Shown: positions 35,355-45,371 of the stretch, one piece after another | Layout of the letters: each line of letters opens with the position of its first letter | Position numbering within the stretch: the stretch's first letter is position 1 | NCBI GenBank assembly: GCA_003988855.1 | Contig: QYAI01000015.1 | Span: 124,001 to 188,000 of the forward strand | DNA: 64,000 bases | Direction of reading: 5' to 3' | Source: Arachnopeziza araneosa | Lineage: Eukaryota; Ascomycota; Leotiomycetes; Helotiales; Arachnopezizaceae | Notes under the pieces: generated by a model | The model's input: only the letters and a program-made list of their open reading frames with translations | Databases searched by the model: none | Told to the model about the DNA's origin: nothing | Made by a program: the position numbers and the translations under genes

Positions 35355-35948
35355 AATTGGCAAGGTTCTGTTGAAAGTACTTTATCGAGATTGATAATGT
35401 ATTTTAAGTTTGAGGTTCGAGATTTATAACATCACTAGGAGAACAGGTCTCCTAAGAACTGTAATTAAAATTAAAAACACGGTCAAACAATCACTGCCTT
35501 GATTTTCGGTTTCATGTCAATATTTACCGTTGAAGATGAACTCGTACAAAGTTTTCGGCTTTTTCCAACTTAAGTTCGACTGAAGTTAAAAAGAATTCGA
35601 ACGCGGCGTAGCTGCTAGATATTGTGATTTTTTGGACAGTTAATTGATATTTTGTCGGCGCGGACCTTGATATTGGGGATAAATAGGTGAGAATAAGAGT
35701 ATTGATACCTTTAATAAGAAAGTGAAGCCCTTGTGGTAGAATTTAAGAATTTAACTGCATGTGTAATAGAGGAACAATATTGAGTGCTTTGGAAAAACCT
35801 TCAGTTTGGGAGAATGTAATTAATGATTGCGTCTTGATATTCATCTCGATACTGAGGAGTTAGACAAATCTGTTCAAGCTAGATAGCCTTTGTCACAGGA
35901 TTAGATAAGGCTGAGCTTCTTGGAGCTAAGCGAGTTTGTTTACTTTTA
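35355..35948. other. Intergenic region
   Basis: 594 bp, AT-rich. The 3' flank of the preceding gene and possible promoter of the following one. No feature seen. Confidence 0.45.
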
Positions 35949-37551
35949 GTGGATTTTAATATCGAAAACTACAAATCAAAGCGGCCGCAATTTCCGCTCA
36001 TCCTTGTTCCATCAAAACACGCACAGAGGCCAGTCGCACAGGTCAACTTGGTTGAATACCTGAATCTTCCTGTCTCTACATTGGTTTCGAGCATCATTGA
36101 AATCCAGACTAGCAATATTGGCCTTCTTTGCTGTCACTTTGCGAACTTGAAGGCTCCGCGCTGCGCTTTTCTTCAAAACCACCTCGAGTAATCTGTCAGA
36201 ACGTCAGATGCCTAAATTACTGAGCGACTTCCTTGTGGGAGATGATGGAAAGATGTCGGGCTTTAGAGCCACGTACCATGGCTTTCTTGACGGGACTGGT
36301 GAGTCCTCTGCTCGGATGTTTTTCCGTAAGTTCACTTCACCTCTTCGGAACAGGCCTTCCAGATATTGAAATCTCGCTGAATTCAACTGAGCAGCACCCC
36401 TGTATCTTGCCAGCGAGTTTACTCTGGCCAATGAGTTCAATATCCGGGCCTATTGGGGGGAAGCAGAAGTATTTGTTCTCAGCAACATTAAGAATGACAT
36501 CTCACACAATACAATTCGATATAGAGTTGAATACCAACTGAAACTCGTAAAGAATAAAGATAACATGTATAAGAGAGCTGACGGAGAGAAGTACTTCAAT
36601 GATACACTTTCTGAAGATCAGATGCGGTTAATCAAGAGTTTCCCAGAAACTTACTCGGATTACCGGGTTCAACTATCAAAAAAGTATGAGGATGAAGAAA
36701 TGGCCACTAGAATCTGTAGATCTTCAGTGACCAATGAAAGATTTAGTATGCTAGTGTTCTTTAGTTTGATTCTGATTACTAACTTCAATGCTCAGCTAAA
36801 GCGCCACCACTTTCCCTACAAGGTTCAATTATGCTGAGGAAATTACGCAAGGATATACTTGGATTTGGCGATTATAACATGTCAGAACTTTATATTTTTC
36901 TACTAACAAATGTCGAAGCCAGTGTAGATGACTTGAGACGGAGTTAGCCTTTACCAATATCGCTTCTACACTTCGACAATCACCAACACTTGAAAGTCGT
37001 TCAAATTCGGTAATTCTTAGGAACTATGAATTGCGTAGTCAAGATTATTCATTGTCAAACACTGAAAGCGACATTCTGCAAAGAAGAGAAAACATTCCAA
37101 TGTCGATAAGCAAAAGAAAACGTGGTTCATTGTCGAAGAACCAAATGTCGAACAGAAAGCCCGAGAAAACAGATGAGCAGGTCAAGCTGCTCGCAGCAGT
37201 CACAGCGAGGAGACTCGACCATCGCCGCGGAGATGGAGACGATGTTCTCCCCCTCCTACAGTTCCTATTTTCAAACCAATCCATCCAAAGGGTTTAGACA
37301 ATCTATACCAGAAAAAAAGGGAACGAAGCCCAGAAGATCTTTCGACTTTCAAGAAGCTTAAATTGACGTTTGAGTCTGAAATTGTGCAATCGACATTGGA
37401 AGAGTTCCAATTGTCGAACAAAGCAACTGACTCTGCAACCGAAAATCCCAACTCCTCGTCAGATTTGACGCTTTCGCCAATCAACCAGGCTGAATTGTTG
37501 GTTTTCCCTGCCTTTCAGACCGCTATTCCTGTTCGCTTGAAGAAGAAATAA
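35949..37551 (+). pseudogene. Multi-exon gene with disrupted frame, family unknown
   Basis: Coding-like sequence runs through this stretch. A first part (35949-36190) reads NYKSKRPQFPLILVPSKHAQ. A second begins at ATG 36208 (MPKLLSDFLVGDDGKMSGF) and splices cleanly (GTAAGT...GAGCAG, phase 1, about 36327-36392) to PPLYLASEFTLANEFNIRAY, then EKYFNDTLSEDQMRLIKSFP. After another likely intron (about 36750-36796) comes GSIMLRKLRKDILGFGDYN, ending at TAG 36945. Clear continuation (ETELAFTNIASTLRQSPTLE) sits in the next frame with no splice signals, so one base appears lost near 36936. A second frame change near 37160-37180 precedes SPPPTVPIFKPIHPKGLDNL and KKLKLTFESEIVQSTLEEFQ, which ends RLKKK at 37551. 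The C-terminal half is Ser/Lys-rich. I do not recognise the family. Unseen introns or sequence errors are the alternatives to pseudogenisation. Confidence 0.5.
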
Positions 37552-38006
37552 GCTGAAAGATCTATCATCAAAGGTCTCATTGTAAAGGGTGAAGAGAAGA
37601 TGGAATTTTTGAGAGAACGTTTGCTGCAAATGGACAGATTGTTTGTAATATCTGTAGTACTAATGCACTAATCATGTCAACGAATCAAAGAGCAAGACTA
37701 TAGTATTCAGGTGAGCACTAATCTTTCTTGTTATCACAGTTTTTTATCGCGGAGCTCGGCACTTAACCACCGAAGATAATAGATCGCGACTATTGTATTT
37801 GGCGCGGTTTAGAGCCATTGTATTGAGTTTTCGCGTTCTCGAGTCTTTTGGATTTCCTCTGTTTTTACATACTAGTTCAACAAGACCTTTGAGTTCCTGC
37901 AAGATTAATTATCCAAGATCTGACTACTAGACAAAGCTCAAGCCTAGCATCATCCAGAAATTTCTCAACTATTTGACCGTCCTGTACAAAAGAACGCGAC
38001 TACCTC
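37552..38006. other. Intergenic region
   Basis: 455 bp, AT-rich, upstream of the first member of the tandem paralogue pair. No feature seen. Confidence 0.45.
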
Positions 38007-38156
38007 ATGCTGTTCACTCAACTAAAAAAAGCTTGTTTGAACGTTCTATCTTGCATTCTAGGCAGAAAACGAGCTCTCTCTCCAAACTCTCAAAGCTCAG
38101 ATTACCAGCTCCCTCCCGCTTCTCCCCAGCAATCTGCAGATTGCAAATTATCAAAG

Positions 38157-39424
38157 ATGGCAACCCCATCAGACTTCTTTCGTAAGAATTCATTGTTGAA
38201 AAGACCAAGCAGATGCTAATATCTCGCAGCACATCAACTATTGAAGAGAAAGTATCTAAGGAAGAGAGCGATTGATGGCAAACCCTTGAATCCCAATGCA
38301 ACTTGGCGGGAAGCGACCTATATGATTTACAGAAACCTTAATATGGGAATGAACCCGCACATCATGAACAAAGTTCTTATCCGTAACCAGCTCGATGGCG
38401 AGGACGACGAGTATCAGAAAGCCTACTTGGCTGATTGTCGAACTGCGCTTGACAATATGGTCATGGGTGGATATTTCGACTTCCCAGCTATGGTAAGGCT
38501 TCCTGAGTACAGGCAAATCGCTTCCAATGAAGAAAAGCTGTGCTTCTACCAGATGTCGAGTCATTTTTGGTTCTGTGATAGAGAGCACATGCTACTTTGT
38601 ATGTTAGATGATGACAAAGAAGAGGAATTAGGTAAGTAAACAGCCTGAATTGTTCTTAGAGTGACTGTCTCTGATTTTGATTAGCAAAATTTGAGTTCAG
38701 ACTTGACCCTGAGGATTTGGTTACCCTCAAAAAATTAGAATTACGTTTCAGAGGAGACATAGATGAGCACTACCGAGGTGAGCAAATCCAGAGGCCTCCT
38801 GGACTAGTCGATTATATACATTTGTCTGAAAGGATCTAACTCGGAATTTTAGACAATGAAGAGTTCCTTACTGCCAAGTTTGGATGGACTCCTAAGCAGT
38901 TCAAAGCGCATCAAATACCAGCAAGCAAAGTTTTCTGTGCCCCTATACTTGAAGAAGTCGAGCTTCACGTTTTTAGCCCTATCCCCAATCTCGGGCCGCA
39001 AGGATTGCTCCACAGCTCATCTGATGATGTGGGAGATTTAATGAAAAACTACAAGGCACCTCTTGGACTAGCGGCTGAAGGTTCTTACTCATGGGATACT
39101 GATATTTATCATGCCCAGATCGCTGGTGAGAACTACGAACCTGTTCCACGGTCATATCGGTTGAAGATGGGGTGCCGCATGCCTGGAAATAGGGATAAGA
39201 GAAGATCTGCAAGTCCAGAATACTTGGGAGACAATTTTGGCACGGTTCAAGGTGAGAGACTAACTGGACCGAACCGTCGAATCCTTGAGCAACGTCGGCG
39301 AGCTAGACGCGGTGCTAGCCCAACTCCTCGCTCACGGTCTTTGACTGGCCACTCAACACCACTCGCCCAGTTTCAAATGGAGTATGACTTCTATGAGATG
39401 GGAGGTCCTTTGCGCCGAATGTAG
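38157..39424 (+). CDS. Unknown protein, tandem paralogue A
   Basis: Four exons, 38157-38181, 38230-38631, 38685-38777 and 38853-39424, give 363 residues. All three introns (48, 53, 75 nt; GTAAGA, GTAAGT, GTGAGC donors) are phase 1. An in-frame ATG at 38007 would add 50 residues; ATG 38157 (MATPSDFF) was preferred because paralogue B starts at the matching place. Exon 2 encodes LNPNATWREATYMIYRNLNM, GEDDEYQKAYLADCRTALDN and SSHFWFCDREHMLLCMLDDD. Exon 3 encodes LRFRGDIDEHYR. Exon 4 holds a folded part (KVFCAPILEEVELHVFSPIP) and a basic Arg/Ser-rich tail (NRRILEQRRRARRGASPTPR). No membrane segment, signal peptide or known catalytic motif is evident. Exon 2 is the same length (402 nt) as exon 2 of the downstream paralogue. 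Confidence 0.78.
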
Positions 39425-40016
39425 GATGCTTGACCGAGCTTGGCAGCGAACGACGTGAGGATTGATCGCCAGCACGCTGGGATTCATTGCTAGTCTCACA
39501 GTCAGAGAGATCAATTGGCTATAACTAGCTATAGACGTATAAATTGGCAAGTTGGAGCGTGAAACCCTTCGATGCTTTATGATCACAAGCTTGAGCTATA
39601 TCATATGTACTTTTGCACCTGGATAGACAATCAATACAGCAGACAATGATTTACAGACAACAAACGGTTTGTAAACAATATTCTTTTCAGAACTTGATAA
39701 GTGCAAATAAAAAGCACAAGTAGCGATAAGTGACACTTTTAGGGGTTAAATCCACGTCAAATACTTCTATTCAATTAGTGCTATTGCTTTTAAGACCAAC
39801 AGCTGAAGACCTCTTTGCAAGAGGCCCAAGTTTTAGTCAGGAAGTTTCAGACAAAGAATTATGTCCATGGCTGTGCTAGAATTAAAAGATACTTTTTGGT
39901 CGATTTTTGCCTCTGAATATGTGACAGCATTCTCTCCTACAATAATAACGTGACTATCAACTTTCGCTTTCCGATCCCAATCACCAGATTAGCCGCAACT
40001 TGCGTTTCTAACCACG
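39425..40016. other. Intergenic region between the tandem paralogues
   Basis: 592 bp, AT-rich, no coding-like frame. It contains the promoter of paralogue B, presumably. Confidence 0.45.
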
Positions 40017-40836
40017 ATGGCAAGAAAGAGGCCAATACCAAAGATGTACTTTCGTAAGGATGGTTCTTTCTCTATAAACCCATGCAAACAATCTAACTCT
40101 GTCAGCTACCTTGGAATTTCGCGAGCACAGCCGCCTACGCCCAGAGCGGCAACACCCTGAATGGAACATAGCGTACGCGTGGGCAGAAGCAGAACTCTTC
40201 GTGATCAGCAAGTTGAAAGAAGGAGAGCATCCAGGTGTAATTGAGGAGATCCTCAACACGGCTATCGAGAGGTCCAGTGGTGACGACTACCGTTTCAAAT
40301 TCTTGGAGTTCTGCCTTCGAATCTTGCGTAATTTGCATGCGAATAAGTTGATCGATAACCTAGTTACCACGGAAGAGTATGATAAGAACATCGTCGATGA
40401 CTATGAGAGGAGGGCGAGGTTTGAGATCTCCATGGCGGATATTTGTTCTCTGTACAAAGAGGAGTTGAAGGGGTTTGCTTCGGATGACGAGATTAGGGCG
40501 ATGTTGGGTAGGTCTTCCAGAGGCTACTTCTATGATTGAACGATAATTTAGACTGATCTTTAAAAGAGCGCATACCAGAGCTAGACAGAGAAGCGCAGGA
40601 GACATTAAAGTTTCTGTGGGCGATTAGAGGATCTGAAGCTGATGAGCACTATGGAGGTGAGCTGATAATATGAAAGACTGTCTAAGAAATATAGCAGTAA
40701 CAAACGATTAGATAATAAGATGTTGCTCCAACCGACTCCTTTTCGAAACCAGCTAGATACCTTCTTGAACTCTATGGTGGTTGAACAAGCACATACGCCC
40801 ACACCCGCAGAAGGTGATAGGACAAGGTCGCTTTGA
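40017..40836 (+). CDS. Unknown protein, tandem paralogue B (short form)
   Basis: Four exons, 40017-40053, 40106-40507, 40579-40656 and 40712-40836, give 213 residues. All introns (52, 71, 55 nt) are phase 1, as in paralogue A. The start is MARKRPIPKMYF. Exon 2 reads PEWNIAYAWAEAELFVISKL, GDDYRFKFLEFCLRILRNLH and ends SDDEIRAML. Exon 3 reads LDREAQETLKFLWAIRGSEA then DEHYG, matching RFRGDIDEHYR of paralogue A at the same splice site. Exon 4 begins DNKMLLQP (paralogue A: DNEEFL) but is short, ending EGDRTRSL. Ungapped alignment of exon 2 with paralogue A keeps W, E, A, L, G, P, L, D, Y and L at identical positions. Acceptor 40578 of intron 2 is less typical (ACCAG) and was chosen for frame and homology. 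Function unknown. Confidence 0.7.
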
Positions 40837-41336
40837 GGACTGCACGTTATGGAATCAGAGGCTTCTGCTCTGAAACACAGACTATTTTACGGAGTTGCGA
40901 ACTCTTTATTTGAGAATTAGATACTCAAAGAAGGTTACGGTACCTTGCCCCTGAATTCTCGCTTAAATCATTCGCCAAATGTTGCACGTGATCCATGACT
41001 GTCAATCTTCAAGTATGTCTTTATTGTTATCACGCTGGAAATTGCGTATACTTAATAGACTGATGTACTATATAATGAGACTATATTATCTATATGGCTT
41101 TATGCTAATTGTGACAATCGGAATTGTGGACCCCTGCCAAATCTAAAGAGACTAGCTACTCCGATAGAAATCGGGTTGCGAACGAATCTTTTTCAGACAA
41201 AATCAAAGCTTTTGGACATTCTGGTAGGCATATAAGACAACTATGACCGTAATGATCGTTTGCTCACTTTACTTGCAGACGAGAACAGTTCAACTAACAT
41301 TGAGCCTCACACACACGTCCACCGAACAAATACCAA
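40837..41336. other. Intergenic region
   Basis: 500 bp, AT-rich around 41040-41120. No feature seen. Confidence 0.45.
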
Positions 41337-41816
41337 ATGGCGCTGCCGTTCGACAAAGCCTTGCAGGCGGAGACGAATCCGTTAGGACTCCTAACTACGA
41401 AACCAAAAGATCAATCTGATATCCACGAGGAGGCCGTATTCCCACAAGATTCACCGACACCAACGGCTGTCCGTATCAGAATCAAAGAAGAGGCGGCGAG
41501 ATTAACAGACGAAGAGATTGAAGAACTAGCGATGTGGAGAAATAGTTCTCCGGATTCAAGTCCTCTCCTTAAGACTAGACGAAAGCCATATGAGCCGTTG
41601 ATGACCCAACCACCTGTTGAGTGCTTTTCAAATGACAAGAAGGATCAAAAGCCTAAATACTCGAGTGTCGAAGAATGGGAGAACAGTCGACCGGAGAAAA
41701 CCAAAGAAACTGGCCCTCCTAAGTTCAATATTCGTCATCTTCACTCCAAAAGAGAGAGTGCTGTCATTTCGAGTCTTGCTGTCGGCCATAAAAGTCTGGA
41801 TGATCCATTTGTTTGA
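41337..41816 (+). CDS. Small hydrophilic protein, function unknown
   Basis: An intronless open frame of 159 residues beginning MALPFDKALQAETNPLGLL. It is charged and Pro/Ser-rich, with a helical acidic stretch (KEEAARLTDEEIEELAMWRN) followed by a basic, phosphosite-like segment (NSSPDSSPLLKTRRKPYEPL). No membrane segment, signal peptide or known domain is visible. It is probably real, because codon use and composition are protein-like and the ATG context is good (CCAAATGG), but no homology is recognised. It lies at the end of the block of unfamiliar genes. Confidence 0.55.
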   Translation: MALPFDKALQAETNPLGLLTTKPKDQSDIHEEAVFPQDSPTPTAVRIRIKEEAARLTDEEIEELAMWRNSSPDSSPLLKTRRKPYEPLMTQPPVECFSNDKKDQKPKYSSVEEWENSRPEKTKETGPPKFNIRHLHSKRESAVISSLAVGHKSLDDPFV

Positions 41817-42526
41817 GAAGAGAGAGCTGTCACTGCTTGAGTCTGCTGTATCAGCCTCAAATACCTTCGTTTGCTCTCAACTACGTCAAAATCCTTTCAA
41901 AAATTCAATGTACTGCTTGTTGTCAATACTTTTAGGCTAGTTGTTGAAGTAGTTTCGGCTTTAGACCTTCTTTGGGCTGTCACCTCGTCGTTGGTAAAGA
42001 ACTCATTGATAGAGTCGGCAGTATACAGTCTTGCAGTTTTCTTTGATGTACTTGAATGGAATTAGCTTTGGCATTTAAGCTTGAAAGGCTTGTGTTCTGA
42101 ATTCGTTAGACTATTAGGTACCCTTCGAGATAGTTCGAGGAAGGCTAATAAGTAGAGCATCTGAATGGAACTTAAAGCAAGTAAACAATGCAATATGCTC
42201 CCATATCAAGTTCTATTTCGTGGATTATGTCCAAGCAAGCACGGTATCCCTTGTAAAATACATATAACTAAGCAAGCACTATTCCAACAGCCTTCAACCT
42301 TGCAAGCCTTACTTGAGCAACGGACGAGGTATATGTGTTAAGAAGCAACTATCTCTACAAACTAATAAGCTAGCGGTCAGTTAGTTAATCCGGTGCCGAC
42401 TTGTAAACAACGCGTCTATCTCAATGATGATTCCTGACCCCTTCTTCTTCATTGCAATCAGCTCAATACCAGAGCAGCACTTTACATTAAGTCTAAAAGC
42501 GCGATTGTTGGCGCGAGGAAACAGCA
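41817..42526. other. Intergenic region
   Basis: 710 bp. Short open frames at 41871-42065 are AT-rich chance frames. The right end presumably carries the promoter of the membrane-protein gene. Confidence 0.45.
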
Positions 42527-43567
42527 ATGGAGTCTCAAGAGAATATCGAAAAGTCCACGGCGAATGTCGACCGCACCGCTGCTACCGAGCCAGTCCCTGT
42601 TGTACAACAAACTGTGAACCGTCATTACGAAACCAGACGTGCACGTATAGAGCGATTTATCAAAGAAGAAGTCATCCTAGTGATCACAATGGGATCGAGC
42701 TACTGCCTCCTCAACTGGGCGTTGACATCTGGTATTTCCAACATACTAAGGGTCCACAGTCCCTCTACGCCAATCTTGACCGAGTACTTGGTACTCATCT
42801 TCTTTCACCTGGTCACTATCGCTTGGATTCTGTTTAATGCTTCGCTTCGATATGGCTCCTTCGATGAGAAATTCCCGGTTCCAGGACCTAACGAGCTGCA
42901 CCGTCACTTTCGTCGTGAATCAACCCGACTTGACACCTATATCACCCAATGTTCCTGGTTCTATGTCAACACAGCCACAGTCAAAGACGATACGGATACA
43001 GAGACTTTTATTGATATTGTATCAAAGCAGGCATTCAGAAGAAACGGAATGACATATTTCCTTTTCTGCTTCTGGTTTCCAGTACTCGTCTTCCTGCTTT
43101 ACTGTGTCCTTGATTTGCAGAGCTACATGTTGATTGTGTCTCTGACTTACCCTGTCTTTACTATTGATGGTGTCAATGCGGTCTCGGACTATTCGTACAT
43201 CTGGCTATTACGAAAATGCGTTGTTTTCTGCTTCATTGTTTCAACCTTCTCTAATTATTACATCGCAAAGTCCGTGGGATGGTACTTGGGCTCTAAGAAG
43301 TTGGTCGTGATCATTGACCGCGACATCCGATGTATGGAGGAGAAGTATGGGCACGAGGCGGCATTGGAGATGGCTAGGAGTTGGGACCGAAGATCTCCGC
43401 TGCCAGGTTGGATGATCAAAGCAAGATACGTCGAGTCGGGCTTTCACTGGGTCGCAACGAACGTATTAGATAAGGGTTCGAAGAAGATCGTCAAATACTT
43501 CTATCCGACAGACCAAGAGGCTAACGAGGCGTTTAAGGCTGATTTTGACGATTCATCTGATGATTAA
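42527..43567 (+). CDS. Uncharacterised multi-pass membrane protein
   Basis: An intronless 346-residue protein starting MESQENIEKSTANVD (GCAATGG context). After about 45 hydrophilic residues come hydrophobic segments at about 48-68, 86-106, 175-195, 198-214 and 229-247, so five membrane passes are likely. Between TM2 and TM3 is a 65-residue hydrophilic loop (ELHRHFRRESTRLDTYITQC). The C-terminal 95 residues are soluble and charged (DRDIRCMEEKYGHEAALEMA) and end in an acidic FDDSSDD. I recognise no transporter or enzyme motif. Confidence 0.75.
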   Translation: MESQENIEKSTANVDRTAATEPVPVVQQTVNRHYETRRARIERFIKEEVILVITMGSSYCLLNWALTSGISNILRVHSPSTPILTEYLVLIFFHLVTIAWILFNASLRYGSFDEKFPVPGPNELHRHFRRESTRLDTYITQCSWFYVNTATVKDDTDTETFIDIVSKQAFRRNGMTYFLFCFWFPVLVFLLYCVLDLQSYMLIVSLTYPVFTIDGVNAVSDYSYIWLLRKCVVFCFIVSTFSNYYIAKSVGWYLGSKKLVVIIDRDIRCMEEKYGHEAALEMARSWDRRSPLPGWMIKARYVESGFHWVATNVLDKGSKKIVKYFYPTDQEANEAFKADFDDSSDD

Positions 43568-43962
43568 TTTGGCGTGGCTATACGACATGTGACTTTGCTG
43601 TCTCTACGATGGCATCTGAAGTGCTCAACGAGAATGCTGTGGTAGCATCGGATGCGTCTTGCTACCTTCATTATGGAAACTTGTTGTCAATGAATTGCTA
43701 TCGATACATTGGATGCGCCTTTGTTGCCTCTACTGGGCGTCGCCTGTCACGTAAACCTTAGTCTTTTCAAAATACAAAGGTCACCTAAACAAATTCCATT
43801 GAACAACCTGAATATATAAAACACTAGATTGACGACTAAGATGAACATAATTCTAGCATCATAGCCGTGAAGAAATTATCTCAACTCGACAACAACACAT
43901 TCTCAAACTCCGACCTTGTTTTTTATCCTTCCAAGCATCTATTCAATTCTACCCCTTCCTCC
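43568..43962. other. Intergenic region between convergent genes
   Basis: 395 bp of 3' flank for the membrane-protein gene and the desaturase-family gene. No feature seen. Confidence 0.5.
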
Positions 43963-44790
43963 TCAATCAATTTTCAACGCCCTTCCCTCTCTCTTCTCCC
44001 ACCCCTTCATATCTGTCCCATGTATCCAGTCCAACCATCCCATAGCCCCAAAGTAAACATTAAACTTCTCATGATGCAAATCATGACTTCTAGCATCGAA
44101 GCCCCACGTCCAAAAATCAAACCCACTATGAGTACTCATCGTCTCCAGCAACTGATAGCTCAAGAATAGGCAGAATGTCAGAATATGCGTGTTGAGGATA
44201 TACATGGGTAGTAGTACAGGGACGTTGTTGACGATGAGGTTCTCAAGAGGATGCGCGTACTGCGCTGCAAATGTGATGGGTGCTGTGAAGGAATGGTGTT
44301 TTTTGTGGATTCGTTTGTAGATATAGGGATGGTGGAGGAGGCGGTGCAGGTAGTAAAAGAGGATTTCTTTGATGATGAGACCGATGATGCAGTGTTTGGT
44401 CACTTCTAATAGGGTGGGGAGACTGGGTATTACGCGGAACATGGCTATATTGAAGTTGAAGAACCAGATGGTAAGGAAGTGAAGTATGGTCCCGGATATA
44501 GTGTCTGATACTACTTCTTTGATACAGCCTTTTATTTGTGGCCATTTGGGTTGCCTTCGGTCGGATTGTAGCTTGTGACGACGAGAAAATGATGGGAAGG
44601 TTAGGTCGAGTAACAAGACGATAGTTGCGGGAATATGGAAACATATGAGGGTTGTGAAGTTGAAAAGGTAGAACTCAAGGAGGCCTCGGGGGTGGTTTGA
44701 GCAGAGATTTTGCCACCAGAGAGCAACGGAGATGGTTGTGCTACCAGCGGAGCAGGTCGGGAGTGTGTAGTTTGCGAATGCTTCATCCAT
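43963..44790 (-). CDS. Sterol desaturase/fatty acid hydroxylase superfamily protein
   Basis: A single exon of 275 residues starting MDEAFANYTLPTCSAG. Hydrophobic segments lie at about 40-62, 98-120, 130-148 and 186-212. The membrane di-iron histidine boxes are complete: HRLLHH (149-154), HKKHH (162-166) and HDLHH (236-240), with an additional H at about 180 and 221. This is the signature of the fatty acid hydroxylase/sterol desaturase superfamily (ERG25, ERG3, SUR2 and relatives), ER-membrane oxygenases that use O2 and an electron donor. It does not look like the housekeeping ERG25 or ERG3, so its substrate is open. It resembles the short accessory members common in filamentous fungi. Confidence 0.88.
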   Translation of the reverse strand: MDEAFANYTLPTCSAGSTTISVALWWQNLCSNHPRGLLEFYLFNFTTLICFHIPATIVLLLDLTFPSFSRRHKLQSDRRQPKWPQIKGCIKEVVSDTISGTILHFLTIWFFNFNIAMFRVIPSLPTLLEVTKHCIIGLIIKEILFYYLHRLLHHPYIYKRIHKKHHSFTAPITFAAQYAHPLENLIVNNVPVLLPMYILNTHILTFCLFLSYQLLETMSTHSGFDFWTWGFDARSHDLHHEKFNVYFGAMGWLDWIHGTDMKGWEKREGRALKID

Positions 44791-45371
44791 GGCTCTGTTG
44801 ACTTTCCAAGAGCTCAGAACTTCAAAGTGTAGATAGAAAAATGTTGTAAAGTATTTCTATCCTAAGTTGCCATCTAAAGTTGAAATCTTGAATGTAGAGT
44901 TCTGAGAAATGAATTTTGGCCTTCATAGAGGGTATTTTCCCTCCCCGCGAGAAGCAATACTAAGTAGCCATCATGTCTTTTGTTAACTATATCCGTATAT
45001 TTTCTTCGGGGTATAATTCTTTATTTACGCTTAGTATTGTTCCCAATCAAGTAATATCTTTCTTTGTTTCGCCACAAGTAGCCACCTTGAAGTCCCCCAA
45101 TCTAGATCTCAAGGGTCTTTCCAAAATCGGCCTAGACCGAGAAGTCTCTTGATAGAATATAGTCAATAAAGAAAGGAAGAAACCAACTGGTTCATATTAT
45201 TAAGGGTGTTGTGGTCAGACCAAGGACACCAACCAATCCCACGAAGCGATCTAAATATAGGAGAGAGATCGGAGGAAATTATGATTCAAAATAAAGGATA
45301 TCAGGACTTATGAAATATATGATGCGCAATAGGATATGTAAAGAGATGTTATCAATAGAAAGAAGCAGCAA
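44791..45371. other. Intergenic region
   Basis: 581 bp. The left part is the promoter side of the desaturase-family gene. AT-rich, no feature seen. Confidence 0.45.

Noticed and set aside
41871..42065. Short open frames after the 159-residue gene
   Set aside because: They begin without a good start, are AT-rich and have no protein-like features.
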